A DNA stretch of 6,737 bases from Planctomycetaceae bacterium (GCA_020426085.1 JAGQQP010000230.1:1-6737); one strand, 5' to 3'; shown: positions 1 to 6,448, numbered from the stretch's first letter. Translations and numbers: made by a program. Notes: generated by a model from the letters alone, not told the origin.

Positions 1-108
1 GATCTTTGCATCTTCAGCGTTCATCAGCTGGACAATTTCCAGACTGTTCATCGAATCAATCTGATCTGATGCCGGATTACGTTGTTCGGTGGTCAAATGC
101 TCTAACAT
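1..108 (-). CDS. murQ: N-acetylmuramic acid 6-phosphate etherase, N-terminal part (cut by window edge)
   Basis: MurQ is a cytoplasmic SIS-domain enzyme that cleaves the D-lactyl ether of MurNAc-6-phosphate to give GlcNAc-6-phosphate and D-lactate, a step in peptidoglycan recycling. Only the first 36 codons are present; the family is usually about 300 residues. The visible protein starts MLEHLTTEQRNPAS, then DQIDSMNSLEIVQLMNAEDA. The TTEQRNP block followed by an Ile-Asp, then an EIV..MN.ED stretch, is the characteristic MurQ N-terminus. The ATG at 106-108 is the only plausible start, because the frame is closed by a TGA at 133-135 with no other start codon between. There is no clear Shine-Dalgarno sequence. 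The gene is transcribed away from the symporter at 352 and shares a 243-bp control region with it. The identification rests on N-terminal conservation only; the catalytic region lies outside the window. Confidence 0.88.
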   Translation of the reverse strand, partial: MLEHLTTEQRNPASDQIDSMNSLEIVQLMNAEDAKI

Positions 109-146
109 ATTTTCGTCGGAATCCGCTGTGAATCATTGCCGGGAGA

Positions 147-158
147 GGAACATGTTCC
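147..158. promoter_or_regulatory. Perfect 12-bp palindrome, candidate operator for murQ
   Basis: GGAACATGTTCC is a perfect inverted repeat lying 39 bp upstream of the murQ ATG. It falls where the -10 region would be if the TTGACA at 181-186 is the murQ -35, so a dimeric regulator bound here could block murQ transcription. It resembles half of the Gram-positive LexA site (GAAC-N4-GTTC), but the spacing is two bases instead of four, so LexA is not assumed. The palindrome is seen directly; its function is inferred. Confidence 0.4.
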
Positions 159-186
159 AGATTTCAAAATCATCCCGGGCTGTCAA
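158..186 (-). promoter_or_regulatory. Weak candidate promoter for murQ
   Basis: On the minus strand there is an exact TTGACA at 186-181, about 73 bp upstream of the murQ start. The -10 position 16-18 bp downstream reads AAATCT/AATCTG, a poor match to TATAAT. If this is a real promoter it would need an activator or be weak. The perfect -35 is the only support. Confidence 0.25.
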
Positions 187-216
187 AAATAAAATCAGCC
201 AGCTACTATGATAACC

Positions 217-246
217 GGGTTCCTGAATCCTGAAAGGATAGAACCC
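217..246. other. Hairpin in the murQ-symporter control region
   Basis: GGGTTC (217-222) pairs with GAACCC (241-246). Inside it ATCCT (227-231) pairs with AGGAT (235-239), closed by a GAA loop, with a 4-by-1 internal loop between the two stems. No T-run follows on either strand, so it does not look like an intrinsic terminator. If the TATGAT at 207-212 is a -10 box, the structure would lie at the very 5' end of the symporter mRNA, where it could affect stability or regulation. The pairing is seen; the role is speculative. Confidence 0.4.
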
Positions 247-338
247 ACGATTCTGAATCAGTCTCGCTCGCTTCTGATCAGGTCCCCGTCTGTATTGGTC
301 GTCCCACTCCCACAACCCAATTGATTTTCCAAAGATAC

Positions 339-343
339 AGGAG
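339..343 (+). promoter_or_regulatory. Ribosome binding site that fixes the GTG start of the symporter
   Basis: AGGAG lies 8 bases before the GTG at 352. It supports that non-ATG start: a TGA at 322-324 closes the frame upstream with no other start codon between, and the next in-frame ATG would remove ten residues leading into the first membrane segment. Confidence 0.8.
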
Positions 344-351
344 TCGCCGCA

Positions 352-1827
352 GTGAATATCGCCATCGGAACGACCGATATCATGATTCTGGTCCTGTATC
401 TGCTGGCGGTCGTCCTGTTTGGTTCCTGGATTGGTGGCCGTCAGAAAGATCTCTCCGATTACCTGCTCGGCGGTAAAACGCTTCCCTGGTGGGCCATCCT
501 GGGTTCAATTGTCGCCACCGAAACCAGTACCGTCACCTTCCTCAGTGTGCCAGGTATCGCGTTTGCGCCGGGTGGTAACCTGCAGTTTCTGCAACTCCCC
601 CTCGGATATATTGTAGGTCGCTTCCTCGTCATCCTGTTTCTGCTCCCCCTCTATTTTCGTGGCGAAATCTACTCGGCGTACGAAGTCTTCAAAAATCGAT
701 TCGGGGGGACGACCGAACGGGTCTCCTCACTGACGTTTATCGTCATGCGGACACTCGCCGATGGTCTCAGACTTTATCTGACCGCCCTCGTACTCGAAAA
801 AGTGGTCGGCATCCCACTCCCCCTCTGCGTGGTCGTCATCGGAATTGGCACCATCATCTACACCTGCATGGGCGGTATGAAGTCGGTCGTCTGGAATGAC
901 TGTCTGCAGTTCGTCATTTATATCGCCGGTGCGGTCTTTGCTTTCGCTGTGATTATCAATGACCTGCCGGAAGGCTGGAGCAGTTATCAGCAGTACGCGG
1001 CTGCCAACCAGAAATTCACGATGTTCGATTTCCACTGGAACCTCGCGAAGAGCTACACCTTCTGGGCCGGCCTGGTGGGGGGCATGTTCCTCTCCATGGC
1101 GACGCACGGAGCCGACCAGCTCATGATCCAACGTTACCTCGGTGCAAAGAATCAGAAGGATGCCGCCAGAGCACTGGGATTCAGTGGCTTTCTCGTCCTG
1201 GCTCAGTTCGCACTGTTTCTGCTGCTGGGCGTCGCACTCGCCGCATTCTACGCAACATTTCCTCCGTCAACTCCTTTCGAGAAACCGGACGAAGTCTTCG
1301 CCTCTTTCATTATCGACCACCTGCCCGTCGGTGTAAAAGGGCTCACTCTGGCCGCCGTCTTCGCTGCAGCCATGTCGACACTCTCCAGCTCACTCAGTTC
1401 CACCACCAGCGCTCTCGTGAATGATTTTTATCTACCCCTGACTTCGACCCACAAGCAGCAGTCCGAACTGGTCAGTCTCAGCCGCATTTTCACCGCCTTG
1501 TTTGGCTGTGCTCAGATCGCGGTCGGCATCGCCAGTCAGTCCATTTCCAGCAGCGTGGTCGGCAGCGTTCTCGCGATTGCCGGTATTTCCACCGGGCTGA
1601 TTCTGGGCATCTTCTTTCTGGCGACCTTCAGCAGGCAGGCTTCACAGGCGTCCGCCCTGTTGGGCTTTGTCATCGGCCTCTCAGTCGTTTTATACGTAGC
1701 TTTCGCCATGAAACAGGAAGTCGCCTGGCCCTGGTACACGTTGATCGGCGCGACCACCGTATTCGTCGTCGGCATTCTCAGCAGCCGATTTCTGCCGCAG
1801 AATCAGCAATTACCGATCGCAGAGTAA
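352..1827 (+). CDS. Sodium:solute symporter (SSS family), possible amino-sugar or cell-wall-fragment importer
   Basis: A 491-residue inner-membrane protein that should couple Na+ entry to import of a small solute (LeuT fold). Hydrophobic segments fall near residues 8-27, 45-65, 76-100, 121-150, 155-175, 185-203, 237-255, 276-300, 325-350, 376-395, 402-425, 431-452 and 458-478, fitting the usual 13 helices. The broken first core helix carries the polar run ATETST (55-60). The helix at 325-350 carries AAAMSTLSSSLSSTTS; its Ser342-Thr343 aligns with the Na+-site Ser/Thr pair of PutP and vSGLT. A conserved GGxxSVVWND-like loop is at 174-183 (GGMKSVVWND). Length is normal and the ends look intact. 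The substrate cannot be read from sequence. The divergent arrangement with murQ suggests MurNAc, a related amino sugar or a muropeptide sugar, but sugars, amino acids and other carboxylates are all possible in this family. The family call is secure; the substrate is inference. Confidence 0.93.
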   Translation: MNIAIGTTDIMILVLYLLAVVLFGSWIGGRQKDLSDYLLGGKTLPWWAILGSIVATETSTVTFLSVPGIAFAPGGNLQFLQLPLGYIVGRFLVILFLLPLYFRGEIYSAYEVFKNRFGGTTERVSSLTFIVMRTLADGLRLYLTALVLEKVVGIPLPLCVVVIGIGTIIYTCMGGMKSVVWNDCLQFVIYIAGAVFAFAVIINDLPEGWSSYQQYAAANQKFTMFDFHWNLAKSYTFWAGLVGGMFLSMATHGADQLMIQRYLGAKNQKDAARALGFSGFLVLAQFALFLLLGVALAAFYATFPPSTPFEKPDEVFASFIIDHLPVGVKGLTLAAVFAAAMSTLSSSLSSTTSALVNDFYLPLTSTHKQQSELVSLSRIFTALFGCAQIAVGIASQSISSSVVGSVLAIAGISTGLILGIFFLATFSRQASQASALLGFVIGLSVVLYVAFAMKQEVAWPWYTLIGATTVFVVGILSSRFLPQNQQLPIAE

Positions 1828-1840
1828 CCCTGCTTCTCTG

Positions 1841-2803
1841 CTACTGCCCGCGCCAGAGAATCTGGTCGGAAATCTCCAGCCGCTCCTGTGCGATCGCAAT
1901 CTCATTTTTGAAACGCCGCGCATCGACGGGATACCCCTTCGTCGGCTTCAGGTCTGCCACATGCTCACACCAGTACTGATTGAACTGTTCCATCATCACT
2001 TCCCGCGTGTACTTGCACACCATCGACGAGACCGCCACCGGAAAGTGTTCCTCGGCCCTGGTCTGAAAACGGACCTCTGTATTACCGATTTTGTAAACGC
2101 TTCTCTGAGTCGATTCTTCGACGCGAAAAATCATCTCCCCGTCCAGAATTTCATCCAGAAATTCGTCATAGCGATTTCGTCCGCCATGCTTGTCCCCAAT
2201 GATCAACGTCGGCTCAGAACTTTCCCGGTCCCAGACACGCGTCAGCAGATTCATACACAGCCGCGTCAGCATCACCCCTTTGCTGCCATACTCGCTGCAC
2301 AATCGATTGAACCGCTCGGGTAATACGATTTCCGAACAGATGCCCCGCAATTCGATGCCCGCCGACTCCAGTGCCTGCTGCAGACTCTGTCGAGATTCTT
2401 CTACCCCGTCCACATCAACCACCACAGGCAATTCATATCGACGTTCCCCGTTCCACGGTTCACTCTGAATTACTTCCAGATGTTCGGGAGACGCAATCAG
2501 CAACCGCCATAATTCTCCCAGCGAAGCCAGACGATCTGCCTGGTTGTGCAATTGCAGAAACGGCAGCGTTGAACGCTCGAGTGGTCCCAGCCCTGCAGTG
2601 GCGGAGTGTACCTGCTTGGAATCGGCGACATGCAGATGTCTGGAATTCTTGCGAGGTTTGGTTTGCGAAACCACTGAATCCAGTGCCGGCCAGAAATCGA
2701 ACTGTCGCGGATCATCGGGGACTTTCCACAAGCTGGCAGTGATGACCAGTGGCCCCAGATTGGGACCATAACCAGCTTCATCCATGCCGATGATCAAACC
2801 CAT
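1841..2803 (-). CDS. Divergent RNase HII-like ribonuclease
   Basis: A 320-residue protein with the layout of RNase HII, which nicks RNA in RNA-DNA hybrids and at single ribonucleotides in DNA. Motifs in order: MDEAGYGPNLGP (7-18) with catalytic Asp8-Glu9; ADSKQ (60-64) matching the DSKxL motif; IIGDKHGG (201-208) with Asp204 as likely third acid; AEEHFPVAVSSMVCKYTRE (250-268) matching the AAASIxAKxTRD helix, where Glu251 or Glu252 probably replaces the fourth acid; and KGYPVDARRF (289-298) near the C-terminus. Bacterial RNase HII is about 200 residues; most of the excess here lies between residues 64 and 200. The usual GRG (or GKG in RNase HIII) reads GYG. I chose the ATG at 2801-2803 because it places DEAG close to the N-terminus, as in the family. 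The frame extends 38 codons further to a TTG, but that extension lacks family character. No strong Shine-Dalgarno precedes the ATG. It is convergent with the symporter gene. It could be a separate planctomycete paralogue, so rnhB is not assigned. Confidence 0.75.
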   Translation of the reverse strand: MGLIIGMDEAGYGPNLGPLVITASLWKVPDDPRQFDFWPALDSVVSQTKPRKNSRHLHVADSKQVHSATAGLGPLERSTLPFLQLHNQADRLASLGELWRLLIASPEHLEVIQSEPWNGERRYELPVVVDVDGVEESRQSLQQALESAGIELRGICSEIVLPERFNRLCSEYGSKGVMLTRLCMNLLTRVWDRESSEPTLIIGDKHGGRNRYDEFLDEILDGEMIFRVEESTQRSVYKIGNTEVRFQTRAEEHFPVAVSSMVCKYTREVMMEQFNQYWCEHVADLKPTKGYPVDARRFKNEIAIAQERLEISDQILWRGQ

Positions 2804-2952
2804 TTTCAACCACTGTCTGCTCAAGGAACGCGTTGCAGAGAATTTGTCTCCGCCGAATAATATCTTTGAGCATAATAGGTCATTCACCCCGTCAGCGAAA
2901 CGATGACCACCCGCCAAAAACGAAATTGCATTGATTCCCGGCCAGCGACCAT
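2804..2952 (-). promoter_or_regulatory. Intergenic gap with weak candidate promoter for the RNase HII-like gene
   Basis: This 149-bp gap separates the large exported-protein gene from the nuclease gene on the same strand. Two TATTAT hexamers on the minus strand (2872-2877 and 2857-2862) resemble -10 boxes, each five of six bases to consensus, but no convincing -35 lies 16-18 bp upstream of either. No intrinsic terminator is visible after the upstream gene, so partial read-through is possible. Confidence 0.25.
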
Positions 2953-5900
2953 TTATTCAAAACGAATCAGACCGAATGTATCGGGCCGCGGTTCAACCGT
3001 CAGCGGATGATTCCAGCCTTCCAGTCCGATTGCAGGCAGAATTCGTACGACAGACAGTCCCCACGTACTCCGCTTCAAACGGGTTGAAGGTGCCAGCTCG
3101 GACAGGGGAATCGCGATCTCGGTCCGCCACGCCTGCTGATCCTTTTCCCGCGCGACATACCAGCGAGGATTCCAGCTGCGATCGATCCAGCAGCGATCAC
3201 TGGTCCAGCCCCGATGATCAATTTCCATCTGGTAATACGTGGTGTAATCCCGGTCGATGTCAAATGCCAGCGACAATCGATCCTGCAGCTTCAGATCGGC
3301 ATCATACGTCCGACCGGTATCGGGAGCCGCCGGATAATCGAGTCCCGCTTTGATCGGAATACTCGCCGCGATGTAAAGATTTTCATTGTCGTAAGACAGC
3401 AGCACAAATGGCCGGTCCAGCACATCAGCGCCGGCATCCGCTTGATTCACCTTCCCGACTGCCGGTTTCTCTGTCAGCGTCAATTCCTCAGCGGCCTGCC
3501 AGCATTCATCCGACAGCAGACCATCTAATACAGGTCGTGTTTTCGTAAAGCGACACAGATACACGGGGCGTGGCGGTGTACTCGCCGGATGCAGTAACCA
3601 GTTCTCCGCTTTGGCAATGTTCCGCCACGCTTCATTCGCCTCCGGTTTGTGGTAATTATAAAAGATGTCATCCGCTTTGCCGTGTGAACCAATCAGCCGA
3701 TACAGCGATGCCAGCGGAATCTGTACTTCGGGCGTTTCTAAAAACGCCGGTGCATACTTCTGAAACCATTCGACGGCGGACAGTGCCTGCTTCTTCCAGC
3801 TCTCTGCATTCTGCGTACTCCAGTTCTCGGGTGCGCCGGTATTGATCTGCCCCACCTGTCTCACCGTCTCCAGTGAAGGGGACGGTAACTGCTCGGAAAA
3901 CTGAAACGCATTGCGAACCGGACTTCCTGCCTGTGTGGGATTACTCGTCGAACGCGTCCGTTCCACAGGTACACCCCGATTGCGCTGCCACGCGATTTCT
4001 TCACTTGACCAGAGCTGAAACAGCCACAGCATTCCCCGCACCGCTTCCGGCTCACGCGGGAACTGTTCCACCAGCTCCTGGTAGGTTGCTTCTGCTTTTA
4101 CCAGGTCATAGCTGGCCACATACTGCTGCGCCAGTTGTTCCAGCTGCAACGCCGCCTGGCGACGGGAGAGTCCCTGCGTAATCGTTTTTAAATGCGACAT
4201 CAGCTGCGCGGAAAACAGCGGGTCATCAATCAGCTTCGCCGCCATCGCTCTGATGTTCCTCTGACGCTCGGCCAGCTGGCGGTTGCGTTCTTCATCGTCC
4301 GCATTGATTTCATTCAGCATCCGGCGGGCATCCGATCCCGGCGCGAGGCCGATTCCGGCAAACAGGCTTCCACCCGTAATCGCAGGCTGCTCACCCTGCT
4401 CAACCTCAACCAGACGATAGACGCTCCGGGCAGCTTCGGAACTCAGTTCTTTCCCCAGGATCTGCTTCCCGGTCGCAGACACCGTTGATACCGTCGTCCC
4501 CAGTCGTGGCAGATATTCGTCCGCTTCCACAGACACATTTCCTGAACTCCCTGCCGGCAATCGCAGATAGACTTTCTTGACCTTCCACGGCCCCAGGCCA
4601 GCCTGTTCGCGATGCTCGATATAACGCGTTGGATCGGCGGCATAACGCACGGCCTGCAGCATCGCATCTTTCATCAATGTCGAAGCCGCATCCTTTCCCA
4701 CCGGCTGATCCAGAATCAGAACTTCCGGACGCCACGTCCGCAGTTGTGCGACAAAGCGACTCAACGTGACCGACGCCAGCCGCCCTTCTGTATGCCGGTT
4801 CCACTCCTCAATCAGGCGATCTGCATTCTGTTCCAATTCAGGAATCTGCACTGGAAAGCGCCAGTCCATACTTCCCACACCGCCCCCCACACTGGTGACG
4901 GCTTCATTCAGACGTAAATCCAGATCAGCATGCTTCTGTCCCTCAGAACCCAGATCGCGACGAATCGGCAACACCACCAGACTCCGATACCCCTGATCGC
5001 CGGCATACTTACTCAACAGATCGAACGAAACCTGCTGCGGCTGGGCATGCACGCACATGAAAGCCACACGACGCGGAGCTGCATGATTTGATCGCCATGT
5101 CCGCCCGCCATCATCGGTCGAAAGAATTGTTCCCAGTGCACCGACGGCGTACCCGTTCTGATCGTCAACAAAATCTATCGACGCCAGCGGCGCACTCTGG
5201 CCGGTCCACTGCTGCCGCCATGAACGCCCGCGATCATCCGAATGCCAGATCACCGAACCCGGATCACCGGCAACCCAGATCCGTTCGCCGCGCACTTCGA
5301 CCGTTTTGAAATCAGTAAAATCTTTCAGTTGATCGGGCAGCGCCGTTTCCGGCATCTCCCAGACGATCCCCCGGTTCTCCGATTTTCTCAACAGCGCCCC
5401 GTCGCCGACCATCCAGCCAGCTCCGGTCATCGGTACCTGGACATCCTGCAGCCCGCGTAACCCCTGTGGCGGAAATCGGGGAGGCAGCACTGCCCCGCCC
5501 CCCACCAGCGTCAGCCGTCCCTGTGAGCCGGCGACCAGTCCGGTCTCGACATCAAAAAACGCGGCGCTGCGATAACCGGTCGACTCGTATCCGGTCACAT
5601 CCTGCCAGGTCTGTCCACCGTCTGTGGTTTTGAAAACTCCTGTCGCATGCTGCACCGAACTGTCGCCGATCACCACGCCTTCATCCATCCCGAAAAAACG
5701 CACGTAATGCAGTCGAGGTAAGCGTTGCTGCACCAGTTCCTGCCACGTCTTGCCTCCATCTTTTGTATACAGCAGCACGCCCTGATTCAGATGCCCGTAC
5801 GCAGCGGTCCCCCCACCTGCGATCCAGCCAATCTGGTTCGTCAGAAAGCAGATGTGCCTCAACGGACAATCCACGGGACTGGCTACAAACTGCCAGGTGC

Positions 5901-6138
5901 GGCCCCCATCCTCGGTTTTGCGAATCACGCCCCGGTCCCCCACGGCCCAGCCAGTATTTTTACCCAGAAACTGGACGGCATGTAGATTCGCATCGTCCAG
6001 CAGAGGCGAACCTGCAGACGGGGAGCGTGTGTCAGCAGACAGAGACGGCTGATTCAGAAAGAAACCGGACAGGAAGAGCAATCCCCACAGCAGATAGTGC
6101 ACCGGGAGTTTTTCATTCTTTCGGGTTTGAAACAGCAT
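2953..6138 (-). CDS. Large exported protein: Ycf48-like seven-bladed propeller, inactive PIG-L-like domain, TPR-like helices, CBM9-like C-terminus
   Basis: A 1061-residue protein of unknown function. A signal peptide (basic start, hydrophobic core YLLWGLLFLSGFFL, likely cut after SLSA at residue 35) predicts export. Residues about 50-350 form Ycf48/BNR-type repeats: a G(W/Y)xxG turn followed in most by a DGGxTW-like box. Boxes end near residues 82, 132, 178, 260, 307 and 348; a blade near 199-215 lacks the box, giving seven blades. Residues about 358-530 resemble a PIG-L/LmbE deacetylase (AFMCVHAQPQQ, then RLNEAVTSVGGG, WRFP, LRTWRPEVLILDQP, and a WKVKKVYLRL strand), but the HPDD and second histidine motifs are missing. 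Residues about 615-850 are mostly helical with TPR-like character. Residues about 857-1061 match CBM9-like domains (RPVLDGLLSDECWQAA, LLSYDNENLYIAA, YYQMEID, WRTEIAIPLSEL). I chose the ATG at 6136-6138, with AAGGA six bases upstream, over the in-frame GTG at 6163-6165, which lacks a ribosome binding site. A role in binding cell-surface or extracellular glycans is inference. Confidence 0.85.
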   Translation of the reverse strand: MLFQTRKNEKLPVHYLLWGLLFLSGFFLNQPSLSADTRSPSAGSPLLDDANLHAVQFLGKNTGWAVGDRGVIRKTEDGGRTWQFVASPVDCPLRHICFLTNQIGWIAGGGTAAYGHLNQGVLLYTKDGGKTWQELVQQRLPRLHYVRFFGMDEGVVIGDSSVQHATGVFKTTDGGQTWQDVTGYESTGYRSAAFFDVETGLVAGSQGRLTLVGGGAVLPPRFPPQGLRGLQDVQVPMTGAGWMVGDGALLRKSENRGIVWEMPETALPDQLKDFTDFKTVEVRGERIWVAGDPGSVIWHSDDRGRSWRQQWTGQSAPLASIDFVDDQNGYAVGALGTILSTDDGGRTWRSNHAAPRRVAFMCVHAQPQQVSFDLLSKYAGDQGYRSLVVLPIRRDLGSEGQKHADLDLRLNEAVTSVGGGVGSMDWRFPVQIPELEQNADRLIEEWNRHTEGRLASVTLSRFVAQLRTWRPEVLILDQPVGKDAASTLMKDAMLQAVRYAADPTRYIEHREQAGLGPWKVKKVYLRLPAGSSGNVSVEADEYLPRLGTTVSTVSATGKQILGKELSSEAARSVYRLVEVEQGEQPAITGGSLFAGIGLAPGSDARRMLNEINADDEERNRQLAERQRNIRAMAAKLIDDPLFSAQLMSHLKTITQGLSRRQAALQLEQLAQQYVASYDLVKAEATYQELVEQFPREPEAVRGMLWLFQLWSSEEIAWQRNRGVPVERTRSTSNPTQAGSPVRNAFQFSEQLPSPSLETVRQVGQINTGAPENWSTQNAESWKKQALSAVEWFQKYAPAFLETPEVQIPLASLYRLIGSHGKADDIFYNYHKPEANEAWRNIAKAENWLLHPASTPPRPVYLCRFTKTRPVLDGLLSDECWQAAEELTLTEKPAVGKVNQADAGADVLDRPFVLLSYDNENLYIAASIPIKAGLDYPAAPDTGRTYDADLKLQDRLSLAFDIDRDYTTYYQMEIDHRGWTSDRCWIDRSWNPRWYVAREKDQQAWRTEIAIPLSELAPSTRLKRSTWGLSVVRILPAIGLEGWNHPLTVEPRPDTFGLIRFE

Positions 6139-6144
6139 CGGACA

Positions 6145-6149
6145 TCCTT
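6145..6149 (-). promoter_or_regulatory. Ribosome binding site that decides the start of the large exported protein
   Basis: On the minus strand AAGGA stands six bases before the ATG at 6138-6136. It favours that start over the GTG nine codons upstream. The shorter form also begins directly with a normal basic n-region of a signal peptide (MLFQTRKNEK). Confidence 0.7.
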
Positions 6150-6238
6150 GTTCGAATAAAAACACGTCACAGAGCAGCGGGCCAAAGCTGCAGACCAGAG
6201 CAGTTCCACTGCCGGGCCTCCGTTGCTCTTGAATTCGG

Positions 6239-6250
6239 GACTGTACAGTC
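6239..6250. promoter_or_regulatory. Perfect 12-bp palindrome, candidate operator upstream of the exported-protein gene
   Basis: GACTGTACAGTC is a perfect inverted repeat about 100 bp upstream of the ATG of the large gene and about 100 bp upstream of the tRNA promoter. Its position suits a regulator site for the large gene. It is followed (plus strand) by an A-rich tract. No regulator family can be named from this sequence alone. Confidence 0.3.
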
Positions 6251-6352
6251 TACAAAAAATGCAGATTTTAAGGGAGAGGAAGTTTAAACGCATTACAGGA
6301 GCATTTTCCTGAAATCCCGGTCATTTCATCCCCAGATTGCCATCCACTTCCC

Positions 6353-6380
6353 TTGATGGCCCTCCCCGGATTGTTATACT
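6353..6380 (+). promoter_or_regulatory. Sigma-70-type promoter for tRNA-Leu
   Basis: TTGATG (6353-6358) and TATACT (6375-6380) are separated by 16 bp, and a TG one base before the -10 (6372-6373) makes it an extended -10 promoter. Transcription would start near 6387, leaving a leader of about 60 bases before the tRNA. The match is four of six and five of six bases to consensus. Its placement before a stable RNA gene fits strong expression. Confidence 0.65.
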
Positions 6381-6448
6381 GGGAAATCCTCTTCATTGAG
6401 ACCATTTTCAGTCATCCGTACAGGTGATTTGATTACAGTCACAAATGA

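Larger units (their letters stand above)
109..351. other. Divergent intergenic control region between murQ and the symporter gene
   Basis: This 243-bp stretch separates two divergently transcribed genes and should hold both promoters. It contains a 12-bp palindrome (147-158), a perfect TTGACA hexamer on the minus strand (181-186), a TATGAT hexamer on the plus strand (207-212) and a hairpin (217-246). TATGAT matches the sigma-70 -10 consensus at five of six bases, but no good -35 lies 16-18 bp upstream of it. A 60-codon open frame on the minus strand (133-315) is not called as a gene: it starts with TTG, has no ribosome binding site and matches no family I recognise. Confidence 0.6.
6139..6448. 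other. Gene-free stretch between the exported-protein gene and tRNA-Leu
   Basis: About 310 bp without a credible gene. Open frames that enter it from the exported-protein gene are shadows or upstream extensions without ribosome binding sites. It holds the leader of the large gene, a 12-bp palindrome (6239-6250) and the tRNA promoter (6353-6380). No clear promoter for the large gene could be picked out, although an AT-rich patch at 6251-6270 lies next to the palindrome. Confidence 0.6.

Noticed and set aside
147..158. LexA (SOS) box
   Set aside because: GAAC and GTTC are separated by two bases, not the four of the Gram-positive LexA site, and the adjacent genes are not DNA-repair genes.
133..315. 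60-codon minus-strand open frame ending 25 bp before murQ
   Set aside because: It starts with TTG, has no ribosome binding site, covers the palindrome, hairpin and promoter-like elements, and resembles no family I know. It remains possible but is unsupported.
727..1131. 134-codon minus-strand frame inside the symporter gene
   Set aside because: It is antisense to a well-recognised SSS coding sequence, is rich in His, Asp and Glu as expected of an antisense shadow, and has no family resemblance.
2804..2917. 38-codon N-terminal extension of the RNase HII-like protein from a TTG
   Set aside because: RNase HII proteins begin just before the DEAG motif. The extension has no motif, and its start is a TTG inside a likely promoter region.
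4889..6030. DNA tandem repeat array across the propeller
   Set aside because: The repeats are visible only at protein level as propeller blades. The DNA units differ too much to be a recent tandem repeat.
6139..6165. Nine-codon N-terminal extension of the exported protein from a GTG
   Set aside because: The GTG has no ribosome binding site, while the ATG at 6136-6138 has AAGGA at six bases and gives a more typical signal peptide.
5763..6287. 174-codon plus-strand frame opposite the propeller domain
   Set aside because: It is antisense to the signal peptide and propeller repeats, is rich in Ser, Arg and Pro, and runs into non-coding sequence. It is a shadow of the real gene.
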